From assembly GCA_026418195.1 (NCBI GenBank), contig JAOABU010000036.1:1-57555 (forward strand): a stretch of DNA of 57,555 bases, given 5' to 3'. A model generated the notes under the pieces. That model was not told where the DNA came from. It did no database searches and saw only the letters and a program-made list of their open reading frames with translations. Below, piece after piece: positions 9,747-18,021 of this stretch. Numbering within the stretch: position 1 is the first letter of the stretch; every line of letters starts with the position of its first letter. Position numbers and translations under genes: made by a program. Source of the DNA: Spirochaetota bacterium. GTDB lineage: Bacteria; Spirochaetota; Spirochaetia; DTKZ01.

Positions 9747-11896
9747 AGATTCGGTATGAACACGATGTGGTGCTCTGCCGACAGCGGTCTCGGATACTCG
9801 CGGAACTTCTAGGGTTCGATTCCATGGATCAGACCCGGATCAGTACTGCGGTTTCAGAGATCGCCCGAAACGCGTTTGTGTATGCACGAGGGGGCGAAGT
9901 GTTGTATTCAGTGGAAGGAAAAGAAAAACCCCAAGAGTACCGGATAGAGATTAGAGACAGTGGGCCAGGAATCCCGAATGTGAAGGATATTCTGGAAGGA
10001 CGGTTCTATTCTTCAACGGGTATGGGAGTAGGTCTCCGTGGAGCACAAAAATTGATGGATACGTTTCAGATTACCACTGAGCTTGGAAAAGGGACTACCG
10101 TAACGCTTGGAAAGTATTTACCTCCCAGCGCACCTCAAGTCACCCCAGAGCTCATACACCGAATTGTTCTGGAACTTTCCCATAAACGACCGCAGGACCC
10201 ATTCGAAGAGATCCAACAGCAGAACCAGGAGTTGGTTCGAGCGATGGCGGAGTTGAAAATTCGGCAAGAACAACTGGAACAGCTAAACCGGGAACTGGTG
10301 GATACGAACCGAGGAGTCGTCGCCCTGTACACGGAATTGGAAGAGAAAGCTGCTTCTTTAAAATCTGCCAACGAAGTAAAGACCCGATTCCTTTCAAACA
10401 TGAGCCACGAGTTCCGAACACCTCTGAATTCGATCCTCGCTCTAACTCAGATCCTCCTGGATCGGTTGGATGGCGACCTGACTCAAGAACAGGAGAAGCA
10501 AATTTTCTACATTCGGAAAGCGGCAGAAACTCTTTCCGAGTTGATCAATGACCTCCTGGATTTGGCAAAGATTGAAGCGGGAAAGACGACTGTACAGGTA
10601 GAAGAATTTCAGGTCTCTGATCTATTCAGTGCCCTTCGGGGGATGTTGAAACCTATTCACCTAAACCCAACCGTTTCACTTGTAATCGAGGATCCCCCTG
10701 TCCAGATAACGTTACAAAGCGACGAGGGGAAGGTGTCCCAGATCTTGAGGAATTTGATCTCCAATGCGATCAAGTTCACCGAGAGGGGAGAAATTCGGGT
10801 TGTTGCAGAGGTAGGAGAACGAGATCAGGTCGTGTTTTCCGTCTCGGATACAGGGATCGGGATCCCGGAAGAGTACCAGAAAAAAATTTTCGAAGAGTAC
10901 TTTCAGGTGGATACTCCTTTACATAAAAAACAGAGAGGAACAGGGTTGGGGTTGGCCATCTCGAAAAAGCTAGCTGAACTCCTAGGAGGTACCATTACGG
11001 TTAAGAGCGCACCCGGTATAGGCTCTACCTTTCGGTTAATTGTACCCCGAGTCTATATAAGACCCGTTGCAGACAGAACACAGACGGTAACTCTAGGAGT
11101 GCTTTCCTTGGAGACGGGGAAACCATTTGAGCTAGACCCTCTGAAAGTTCCCATTCTTCTACTGGAAGACGATGAGACGACAGTTGTTCTTTACGAAAAA
11201 TACTTAATGGGAAGTGGATTTCAGTTGATTCATGCTCGTTCAATACAGGATGCTTGGCAATGTATCGAGGCATACAAGCCTGCTGCTGTCATTCTGGATA
11301 TTTTACTACCTAAGGAAGAGGGGTGGGATTTTTTAGTGGATTTAAAGAGTAGGGAGATCTCTCGGGACATACCAGTAATTATAGCCTCGGTTCTGCAAGT
11401 GTACGAGAAAGGGATTGTTCTGGGAGCGGAAGATTGTGCTGTGAAACCCATCGAACGGAAGTGGTTACTGGAGAAGTTGCGGAGTTTCGAGGTTAAGTTT
11501 CCTATTCGGTCCATTCTGGTGATCGATGATGAGGAAATAGCTCGGTACGTGCTGAAAACCTCCCTTTCCAACACGAAGTACCGGGTGCTCGAAGCTTCTG
11601 ATGGAATGGCAGGGATTAAAGTGGCAGAAACAGAACGTCCCGAACTGATCTTCCTAGATCTGGTGTTGCCAGGAATGGATGGGTTCGAGACTCTGGAACG
11701 ATTGAAAAGTTCTCCCGCTACAAAAGATATTCCAGTGATCATCCTGACCTCGAAGCTCCTCACCATGGAGGAGAAAATTCGTTTAAGCGAACGAGCGAGT
11801 GATGTGCTATCGAAGAGCGCTCCCCCTGCCGATAGGATCCTAAAAATCGTTCAGGATACATTAGCACGCATTGTTCAGCAGGGAGGCTCGGCATGA
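9716..11896 (+). CDS. RsbT-like domain fused to hybrid histidine kinase with two receivers
   Basis: 726 residues in the order: RsbT-like GHKL domain (about 1-140; AVSEIARNAFVYARGGE, DSGPGIPN, STGMGVGLRGAQKL), coiled coil (about 160-225), HisKA with H231 in NMSHEFRTPLNS, HATPase (about 340-450; DTGIGIPEE, RGTGLGLAIS), a first receiver (about 475-590, D528 in VILDILLPKEEG) and a second receiver (about 595-715, D648 in LIFLDLVLPGMDG). The first receiver lacks some usual flanking residues. The RsbT-like part should bind STAS proteins as RsbT does, so this protein could move the stressosome state into a phosphorelay (inference). It overlaps the preceding phosphatase gene by 31 bases and the following kinase gene by 4. 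Confidence 0.9.
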   Translation: MENRYSLLRIEIRYEHDVVLCRQRSRILAELLGFDSMDQTRISTAVSEIARNAFVYARGGEVLYSVEGKEKPQEYRIEIRDSGPGIPNVKDILEGRFYSSTGMGVGLRGAQKLMDTFQITTELGKGTTVTLGKYLPPSAPQVTPELIHRIVLELSHKRPQDPFEEIQQQNQELVRAMAELKIRQEQLEQLNRELVDTNRGVVALYTELEEKAASLKSANEVKTRFLSNMSHEFRTPLNSILALTQILLDRLDGDLTQEQEKQIFYIRKAAETLSELINDLLDLAKIEAGKTTVQVEEFQVSDLFSALRGMLKPIHLNPTVSLVIEDPPVQITLQSDEGKVSQILRNLISNAIKFTERGEIRVVAEVGERDQVVFSVSDTGIGIPEEYQKKIFEEYFQVDTPLHKKQRGTGLGLAISKKLAELLGGTITVKSAPGIGSTFRLIVPRVYIRPVADRTQTVTLGVLSLETGKPFELDPLKVPILLLEDDETTVVLYEKYLMGSGFQLIHARSIQDAWQCIEAYKPAAVILDILLPKEEGWDFLVDLKSREISRDIPVIIASVLQVYEKGIVLGAEDCAVKPIERKWLLEKLRSFEVKFPIRSILVIDDEEIARYVLKTSLSNTKYRVLEASDGMAGIKVAETERPELIFLDLVLPGMDGFETLERLKSSPATKDIPVIILTSKLLTMEEKIRLSERASDVLSKSAPPADRILKIVQDTLARIVQQGGSA

Positions 11897-13689
11897 CGAA
11901 GGATGATCAAACAGAATTTAAAGGGATCATCCTTCTGGTAGATGATAACGATATCAATCGGTACGCTACGAAGAGGATTCTGGAACAGGCAGGTTTTCGG
12001 GTGATAGAGGCCCGTACAGGTAAGGAGGGGCTTGAAGCAGCTACCCCTGAAATTGAGCTCGTAGTGTTGGATGTAAAACTTCCCGATATTGATGGATTTG
12101 AAGTGTGCCGCCGATTGAAGGCCAATCCCGTTACCCGTTCTATTCCAGTGATGCACCTGACTGCCACCTATTTAAGCATAGAAAGCAAGATTAAAGGGTT
12201 GGATGGAGGAGCGGATGGGTATTTAACGCAGCCTGTGAAACCCATAGAGCTTGTAGCTACGGTGAACTCGCTCCTTAGGATACGGAAAGCAGAGGAAAGG
12301 ATCCGGCAGGAACTGGAGAATTGGAATACTACCTTTGACAGTATCGGTGATGCTATCTGTATCTTAGATACGGAAGGACGTATTCAACGGTACAATCGTG
12401 CCTTTGCTAAATTTTCTGGCGAACCTGAAGAGAAGATCCCTGGCACCCATTGTTGGGAATTGTTCTGTCAGAAGTACTCTTGGAGTGTGGATTGCCCGTT
12501 GAGAAAAGGGGAAACCCCTATCACCCGAGAAACCTGGGAGCTACAAGCGCGGGAACGGTATTTTTTCACTACCCTCGATCCGATTAAGGATGCCTCAGGG
12601 AGGGTAGTTCGGTATGTTTTAATTAAACGGGACGTAACCGAACAGAAACGGATCGAATCCGCACTTCGGGAAAGCGAAGATCGGTTCCGTAGGCTGGCGG
12701 ATAATGCACAGGATCTCATCTATCGGTACGAGTTCATTCCTAAACCTCGTTTTGCGTATGTAAGCCCTTCCGCTACCCGTATTACAGGGTACACACCCGA
12801 AGAACACTACGCAGATCCTCTGTTAGGCTTCAAGATTGTTCATCCAGAGGACCGGTATTTATTGGAACAGACTACAAAAGCAGAGATCGATATTCGACGT
12901 CCCCTCGTGTTCCGCTGGATCCGAAAGGATGGGACCCTTATCTGGACAGAGCAGAGGAACATCCCGATATACGACAAGAAAGGGAACCTGGTAGCGATAG
13001 AAGGTATCGCCCGTGACATTACGGAGCAGAAAGAGCATGAAGAAAAACTACGGAGGGCTTTGAGGGAAAAGGAATTCCTCGTTCAGGAACTTTTTCATCG
13101 TACCCGGAATAACATGCAAGTAATCAGTTCCCTCCTTCATCTTCAAGCGGATGAGTATCCTACCTTAGCACCTGTATTGAAAGAGATGGAAATAAAGATC
13201 CAGATCATGGCCCTCGCTCATCAGCAATTGATCGATTCAGGAAACCTGTCCTACTTGAGGTTGAAAGAATTTTTGCAGGAAGTCACTTTTCTGTTGGAAC
13301 CTGTCGTCTTAGAAGAAAATCCATCTGTGATTCTTCGGTATGAAGGAACAGACGCTCCCATCCTCCTCGATACCGCGGTGCCCTTAGGGATCTCCTTGAA
13401 TGAGTTGATATGGAACTCCCTTCAACATGCGTTCCCTCTCACAATGTCCGGGGAGATCAATATTCGATCTTCTGTGGGAGAGAACAAGGAGATTGTCATT
13501 GAAGTGGAGGATACAGGGATAGGGTTACCGAATGGGTTCACCCTGGAGAAGAACGCGCGAAAAGGACTTACCCTTGTGGCGTCCCTCATTCAATCCCAAT
13601 TAGGGGGCCAACTTTTGTATCAGAGTACAGAACGAGGAACCTGTTGGAAAATCATAATTGAAAAAGAAGTGTACTCTCCCCGAGTTTGA
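11893..13689 (+). CDS. REC-PAS-PAS-HisKA_2 histidine kinase
   Basis: A 598-residue soluble kinase. It begins with a receiver domain (D60 in LVVLDVKLPDIDG), then two PAS domains (about 140-260 and 262-385; the second ends in the PAC-like IPIYDKKGNLVAIEGIARDI), then a HisKA_2-type dimerisation domain with H402 in LFHRTRNNMQVISSLL, and a HATPase domain (NELIWNSLQHAF, DTGIGLPNG). HisKA_2 kinases often act on lone receivers. Its start overlaps the stop of the RsbT-hybrid kinase by four bases (ATGA). The N-terminal receiver could accept phosphate from that kinase, making this the last visible member of the relay. No DNA-binding regulator follows. Confidence 0.88.
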   Translation: MTKDDQTEFKGIILLVDDNDINRYATKRILEQAGFRVIEARTGKEGLEAATPEIELVVLDVKLPDIDGFEVCRRLKANPVTRSIPVMHLTATYLSIESKIKGLDGGADGYLTQPVKPIELVATVNSLLRIRKAEERIRQELENWNTTFDSIGDAICILDTEGRIQRYNRAFAKFSGEPEEKIPGTHCWELFCQKYSWSVDCPLRKGETPITRETWELQARERYFFTTLDPIKDASGRVVRYVLIKRDVTEQKRIESALRESEDRFRRLADNAQDLIYRYEFIPKPRFAYVSPSATRITGYTPEEHYADPLLGFKIVHPEDRYLLEQTTKAEIDIRRPLVFRWIRKDGTLIWTEQRNIPIYDKKGNLVAIEGIARDITEQKEHEEKLRRALREKEFLVQELFHRTRNNMQVISSLLHLQADEYPTLAPVLKEMEIKIQIMALAHQQLIDSGNLSYLRLKEFLQEVTFLLEPVVLEENPSVILRYEGTDAPILLDTAVPLGISLNELIWNSLQHAFPLTMSGEINIRSSVGENKEIVIEVEDTGIGLPNGFTLEKNARKGLTLVASLIQSQLGGQLLYQSTERGTCWKIIIEKEVYSPRV

Positions 13690-13691
13690 AT

Positions 13692-13709
13692 AATCGATAC
13701 CCATCGATT
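13692..13709 (+). other. Short inverted repeat after the signalling run
   Basis: AATCGAT at 13692-13698 and ATCGATT at 13703-13709 form a perfect 7-bp stem with a 4-base loop, just past the last kinase stop. No T-run follows, so it is at best a weak transcription end or an mRNA 3' stabiliser. Confidence 0.35.
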
Positions 13710-13729
13710 CCGCTAATCATCCCTTTCTA

Positions 13730-13758
13730 TTGACAGCAGACGTCTTACAGCGTAAGAT
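13730..13758 (+). promoter_or_regulatory. Strong sigma-70 promoter with overlapping palindrome
   Basis: TTGACA (13730-13735), a 17-base spacer and TAAGAT (13753-13758). The -10 ends six bases before the ATG at 13765, so the transcript is probably leaderless. A perfect palindrome, TCTTAC-AGC-GTAAGA at 13743-13757, covers the -10 box and is a good operator candidate, perhaps for the GntR regulator at 18016-18723 (inference). Confidence 0.75.
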
Positions 13759-13764
13759 AGAGCC

Positions 13765-14865
13765 ATGTTCATCAAAGAAGAGATTCAGGAAAAGCAGAAA
13801 CGGATTCGAACGTTTATGGAAGATCGGAAGTTCACCGCTGTCTATCTCAAACGACAGGCGAACTTCAGTTGGCTCACCGGAGGCGAGATCAGCTATGTGA
13901 ACATCGCTACGGATTTGGGGGGGGTGGGACTCCTCATCACTCCGGAGAAGGCCTACGCTGTGAGCAACAACATCGAAGCGGTTCGGATGGAAAAGGAAGC
14001 GGAGCTTCCTGCCCAAGGGTACGAAATTCGGTCGTATCCTTGGCATAATGAACGGGAGACAGCCATCGTGAAAGAACTCGGGGGGACGCACATTGCCGCA
14101 GATTTCGGGTTCCCTGGGGCGATGGATGTATCGGGTGAAATCGCCCGGTTACGATACTCGTTGACTCCTTGGGAAGTGGAGCGGATCAGAGACTTGGCTC
14201 GTCGTTCTTCCTTGGCAGCGGAGGAAACCTTGCAGCAACTGAAACGGGGTGAGAAGGAATGTCAGGTGATTGGCCGACTTTCCCAGAAGTTGTGGGAAAA
14301 CCGGATCGATTTCGTCATTGCTTTCTGCGCTGCCGACGAACGGATTTTTCTGTATCGTCACCCCATCACCACGGAACGTCGGATAGAAACCCGGGCCATG
14401 CTGAGTGTGAACACTCGTAAAGGGGGGCTGATCGTTTCCATCACCCGATTCGCTCAGCTCGGAAAAGTGCCCCAGGCGTTACGGAAACAGTACCAGGATA
14501 ACGTGTACATCGATTCGGTGATTATGGCTGCTACCATGCCAGGTAGGCCGGTCTTGGATGCTTTCAAAGCTGGAATCGAAGCGTACAAACAGCTGGGTTA
14601 TCCCAACGAGTGGGAACTGCACCATCAGGGAGGGGCCATTGGGTACATGCCTCGGGATTACCGGGTGACCTGGCAGACATCCGAAATCGTGCAGGAGAAT
14701 CAGGCGTTTACCTGGAATCCCTCCATCAGCGGAACGAAAAGCGAGGACACCATGCTGGCTACATCGAAGGGGCCGGTAGTGCTATCTGAGCCTGTCGTCT
14801 ACCCGGTACTGCAGATGGAGGTGGGAGGATATACGTTTAAGCGACCGGATATTCTGGAACTGTGA
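13765..14865 (+). CDS. M24 (creatinase/aminopeptidase P-like) protein lacking metal ligands
   Basis: A 366-residue protein with a creatinase-type N-terminal domain (about 1-130) and a pita-bread C-terminal domain (about 135-360). H287 in HHQGGAIGY and E327 in SEDTMLAT are kept. The usual metal-binding residues are changed: the two aspartates align with N216 and S226 (LSVNTRKGGLIVSITRF), and the glutamate of the IEP motif is N318 (TWNPSIS). Metal-dependent peptidase activity is therefore unlikely. Creatinase itself works without metal, so hydrolysis of a small C-N compound is one possibility. No Shine-Dalgarno precedes the ATG, which sits at the predicted +1. The adjacent transporter genes suggest that it acts on an imported carboxylate or amide. 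Confidence 0.78.
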   Translation: MFIKEEIQEKQKRIRTFMEDRKFTAVYLKRQANFSWLTGGEISYVNIATDLGGVGLLITPEKAYAVSNNIEAVRMEKEAELPAQGYEIRSYPWHNERETAIVKELGGTHIAADFGFPGAMDVSGEIARLRYSLTPWEVERIRDLARRSSLAAEETLQQLKRGEKECQVIGRLSQKLWENRIDFVIAFCAADERIFLYRHPITTERRIETRAMLSVNTRKGGLIVSITRFAQLGKVPQALRKQYQDNVYIDSVIMAATMPGRPVLDAFKAGIEAYKQLGYPNEWELHHQGGAIGYMPRDYRVTWQTSEIVQENQAFTWNPSISGTKSEDTMLATSKGPVVLSEPVVYPVLQMEVGGYTFKRPDILEL

Positions 14866-14874
14866 AACAAAAAA

Positions 14875-14905
14875 ATATCACCTTTCGTAGGATTGGTGAT
14901 ATAAT
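14875..14905 (+). promoter_or_regulatory. Promoter and inverted-repeat operator before tctC
   Basis: An extended -10 box, TGATATAAT, lies at 14897-14905. An inverted repeat, ATATCACC (14875-14882) and GGTGATAT (14895-14902), spans the -35 region and half of the -10. There is no good -35 hexamer, which fits an extended -10 promoter under repressor or activator control. The repeat could alternatively act as the 3' hairpin of the upstream gene. Confidence 0.55.
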
Positions 14906-14936
14906 TTGTAAGAATCATTCATAAGAGGAGGGATCT

Positions 14937-15923
14937 ATGAGAATGAACAGGTTCATTCGATCGGGGATCATCGGAATGATCTTCCTATGTCTCGTATTCT
15001 CTGTGGCTGCAGAGGGTAAACAGGAGGAGAAGTTCCCGACTCGGGAAGTGGAAATCATGGTTCCCTGGGCTGCGGGAGGAGCAACGGATATCGTATTTCG
15101 CACCTTTACTACGGTAATCCCCAAGTATCTGGGAGTGCCTATCATCATTACGAATAAACCGGGTGGAGCGGCTGTTCCAGGATACGTAGAAGCGATGACG
15201 AAGAAACCGGATGGTCACTACATCGTGGCATGGGCTACGCCCTCGATCACGGTAACCCACATGCAACAGACCCCCTACGATGCATCTTCCTTTGAGCCCA
15301 TCATCAATATCTCCACGGCACCGGTGTGGTTTCTTGCACCCGCGAACTCCCCCTACAAGGATTTACGGGATCTAGTGGCGGATGCAAAGAAACGACCGGG
15401 ACAGGTGAACCTGGGGAACGCAGGTTCCGGTGGGGGAACCCACATGATTGCCCTGGCCTTCGAAACGGTGGCGGGATGCAAGTTTAACCATGTGCCTCAT
15501 TCGGGAGGGGGCCCTACGGTTACCGCAGCAGTCGCAGGACAGGTGGATGCAATCACTGTTGGTCCACCAGAGGGAGTGCCTCAACTGGAAGCTGGACAGC
15601 TGAAATGCCTCGGAGTCTTCACGGATAAACGACTCGCCCAATTCCCCAACTACCCAACTGCAAAGGAACAAGGGTTCGATTTTGCTATGGGGCAATGGAG
15701 AGGACTGGCCGCGTTGAAGGGAACCCCACCTGAGAGGATTAAAAAGCTTCACGACGCGTTCAAAGCAGCGATGGATGATCCAGAGTTCAAAGCTTTAGCG
15801 GATAAGGCGGGAATCATCCTGGACTACCGAAACACGGCAGATTTCAAGAAACTGGTGGAACGGGAGAACCAATTCTACGAAACCATTGTGAAATCCGCCA
15901 AATTGGGTACCAAGTATAAGTGA
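14937..15923 (+). CDS. tctC: Tripartite tricarboxylate transporter substrate-binding protein
   Basis: A 328-residue periplasmic binding protein of the TctC/Bug family. It starts with a signal peptide (hydrophobic [16 protein letters not shown], likely cleaved after SVA). Mature family motifs are [38 protein letters not shown] and [14 protein letters not shown]. It should deliver a carboxylate to the TctB/TctA membrane partners that follow. The ligand is not predictable, since Bug proteins bind many organic acids and some amides. GGAGG precedes the ATG at good spacing. Two hairpins after the stop may keep its mRNA more abundant than that of the membrane genes. Confidence 0.92.
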   Translation: MRMNRFIRSGIIGMIFLCLVFSVAAEGKQEEKFPTREVEIMVPWAAGGATDIVFRTFTTVIPKYLGVPIIITNKPGGAAVPGYVEAMTKKPDGHYIVAWATPSITVTHMQQTPYDASSFEPIINISTAPVWFLAPANSPYKDLRDLVADAKKRPGQVNLGNAGSGGGTHMIALAFETVAGCKFNHVPHSGGGPTVTAAVAGQVDAITVGPPEGVPQLEAGQLKCLGVFTDKRLAQFPNYPTAKEQGFDFAMGQWRGLAALKGTPPERIKKLHDAFKAAMDDPEFKALADKAGIILDYRNTADFKKLVERENQFYETIVKSAKLGTKYK

Positions 15924-15939
15924 GCTGACCTAGCTTACT

Positions 15940-15994
15940 GTATCGTTTGGCTTTCGATACCCTTCTGCCCCCTACCCTTGAGGTAGAGGGGCAG
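15940..15994 (+). other. Two tandem hairpins between tctC and tctB
   Basis: The first hairpin pairs GTATCG (15940-15945) with CGATAC (15955-15960). The second pairs CTGCCCCCTACC (15965-15976) with GGTAGAGGGGCAG (15982-15994), GC-rich with one bulge. No T-run follows. They probably act as a processing or stability element, or as partial attenuation between the binding protein and the membrane subunits. Confidence 0.6.
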
Positions 15995-16025
15995 GTACTT
16001 CTAATCTAAGATCAGGATTCAAACC

Positions 16026-16520
16026 ATGTCTAAATTGAATGTTCTCTATGGTTCCATCACGGGGTTGATAGCAGTTGCGTTCTTCCTCTATACCTTCTCG
16101 TTTCCTTCGGAACAACGGGGACTGGATCCAAGGCTATACCCACGATTCATCAGTATCTGTTTTTTTGCTCTTTCGGTAGGATTGATTATTACTGGAGTTC
16201 AAGCGTGGCGAAAGGAAAGGAAACCAGCGGGTGAAAAACCAGAACAAGCGTCCATCGGCCCGGCGGGTAAAAAGTTTTTTCTTTCTCCTACCAAGAAGAG
16301 AATCGGTTGGATGTTTCTAGTAGCTTTGGGGTACGTGGCGATCATCGATACGGTGGGGTATCTGGTAGCTACCCCCCCCTTTCTGGCAGGTTCGATGGTC
16401 CTGTTCGGCGAGAAGCGGGTTTTGAGAATCCTTCTAGTGTCTGTTATCAGTACGGCGATCCTGTTCTGGTTGTTCCGGATCATCTTCCGGGTTCCCCTCC
16501 CCGTTTCATCGCTTTGGTAG
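16026..16520 (+). CDS. tctB: TctB family small membrane subunit
   Basis: A 164-residue protein with about four membrane helices and a hydrophilic stretch in the middle (about 60-90, WRKERKPAGEKPEQASIGPAG). PSEQRGLDPRLYPRF near the N-terminus is typical of TctB. It is the small membrane component of the tripartite carboxylate transporter; sequence in this family is poorly conserved, so the call leans on its place between tctC and tctA. Its ribosome-binding site is weak (AGGA). It is probably translated from the same mRNA as its neighbours. Confidence 0.85.
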   Translation: MSKLNVLYGSITGLIAVAFFLYTFSFPSEQRGLDPRLYPRFISICFFALSVGLIITGVQAWRKERKPAGEKPEQASIGPAGKKFFLSPTKKRIGWMFLVALGYVAIIDTVGYLVATPPFLAGSMVLFGEKRVLRILLVSVISTAILFWLFRIIFRVPLPVSSLW

Positions 16521-16542
16521 CAGACTGAAAGGAAGTGTGCAT

Positions 16543-18021
16543 ATGCAAGCAGCAATCGAAGGCGTTCTGTATGTATTGAATCATTTTCCCTTCCTGTTCA
16601 TCGGAGTCGCAGGAGGGATCGTGGTGGGAGCCCTGCCTGGGCTTTCAGGATCCACAGGAATTATTCTCCTCCTACCATTCCTCCTTTACGTGGAGCCCGC
16701 AGAAGCGTTGATCATGATGAGTGGAATGTTCTGCGGATCCATGTACGGAGGTTCCATTTCGGCCATTTTGATCTCTACGCCGGGGACTCCTTCGGCAGCC
16801 GCAACGGTACTGGATGGATACCCGTTGGCAAAGCAGGGAAAAGCGGGAAAGGCCCTCGCCGTTTCTACCATTGCCTCTACGGCAGGGGGAATCATTTCTA
16901 CGCTCTTTCTGATCTTTTTGGCTCCTCAGCTAGCGAAACTCGCCCTCAAGTTTGGCCCTTCTGAATACTTCGCCTTGATGATCTTTGGTCTTACCATCAT
17001 GGCTAGCGTTTCCGCGTCCTCCCTTGTGAAGGGGTTATTGTCGGGGTTCTTTGGGCTGATGCTGGCGATGGTAGGACTGGATCCGATCCTGGGTACTCCG
17101 AGGTTCACCTTCGGGATCACCCGCTTTCTCACAGGCTTTCCCATGGTACCTGTGCTGATTGGATTGTTCGCTTTCTCGGAAGTTTTCTCGCAACTGGAAG
17201 TTCTGGGCACAAAAACGATCCCTCATGTGGAGAAGGTCCGCAGTAGTCTCCCGACCTGGAAAGAATTGAAGAGCCTTATTAATGTGATTCTGGGTTCTTC
17301 CCTGCTGGGGACTATCATCGGAATCATCCCGGCTACCGGAGGGGCCATTGCGTCCTTCATGGCCTACAACGAGGCTAGGCGATTTTCCAAACATCCGGAG
17401 ACCTTCGGAACAGGCGAATTGGCCGGTATCGCTGCACCCGAGTCCGCGAATAATGGTACTACCGGAGGTGCCATGATTCCCATGCTGACCCTTGGGATTC
17501 CGGGGGATGTGGTAACGGCTGTGATGCTGGGAGCTCTCCTCCTAATTGGTGTACGACCAGGCCCACTCCTGTTCACTCAGACTCCCCATATCATCCACGC
17601 GCTGTTCGCTGGATTCATGATGGCGCAGTTCCTGATCCTTGCCTTAGGGCTCATCACCATTCCTTTATTTCCCAAGGTGCTGAAGGTGCCTGTAGGGATC
17701 CTATACCCCATCGTATTAGCCCTCTGTTTCCTGGGAGCCTACTCATACGGAAACAGCGTGTACGATATGGGCTTGGCCATCATTTTCGGTCTTCTCGGGT
17801 ACTTCATGAAAAAGCATGGGTTCTCTGCCGCACCTACGATTTTGGGCCTCATTCTAGGACCCATGGCCGAACAGGAGCTAGGTAGGGCGCTGATCATCTC
17901 CCACGGAGATTGGACGGTACTGTTTAAATCACCTATTGCGTTATTGTTCTATGCCCTGGCATGTCTTTCCGTATGGTATTCCCTCCGAGGAGTGCGCAAG
18001 GCAAAAGCGAAAGGGTTATAG
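16543..18021 (+). CDS. tctA: TctA family large membrane subunit
   Basis: A 492-residue protein with about eleven to twelve helices. It has the two TctA signatures, GALPGLSGSTGIILLLPF and IIPATGGAIASFMAYNEARRF, and the IPGDVVTAVMLGALLL segment. It forms the main transport channel, driven by an ion gradient. I chose the ATG at 16543 because GGAAG at 16531-16535 sits seven bases upstream; a GTG at 16537 is also in frame but too close. Its stop codon overlaps the convergent gntR gene end by six bases, leaving no room for a terminator. Confidence 0.93.
   Translation: MQAAIEGVLYVLNHFPFLFIGVAGGIVVGALPGLSGSTGIILLLPFLLYVEPAEALIMMSGMFCGSMYGGSISAILISTPGTPSAAATVLDGYPLAKQGKAGKALAVSTIASTAGGIISTLFLIFLAPQLAKLALKFGPSEYFALMIFGLTIMASVSASSLVKGLLSGFFGLMLAMVGLDPILGTPRFTFGITRFLTGFPMVPVLIGLFAFSEVFSQLEVLGTKTIPHVEKVRSSLPTWKELKSLINVILGSSLLGTIIGIIPATGGAIASFMAYNEARRFSKHPETFGTGELAGIAAPESANNGTTGGAMIPMLTLGIPGDVVTAVMLGALLLIGVRPGPLLFTQTPHIIHALFAGFMMAQFLILALGLITIPLFPKVLKVPVGILYPIVLALCFLGAYSYGNSVYDMGLAIIFGLLGYFMKKHGFSAAPTILGLILGPMAEQELGRALIISHGDWTVLFKSPIALLFYALACLSVWYSLRGVRKAKAKGL

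Noticed and set aside
11230-11766. A 178-residue minus-strand frame inside the RsbT-hybrid kinase
   Set aside because: It lies opposite two well-conserved receiver domains and has no features of its own.
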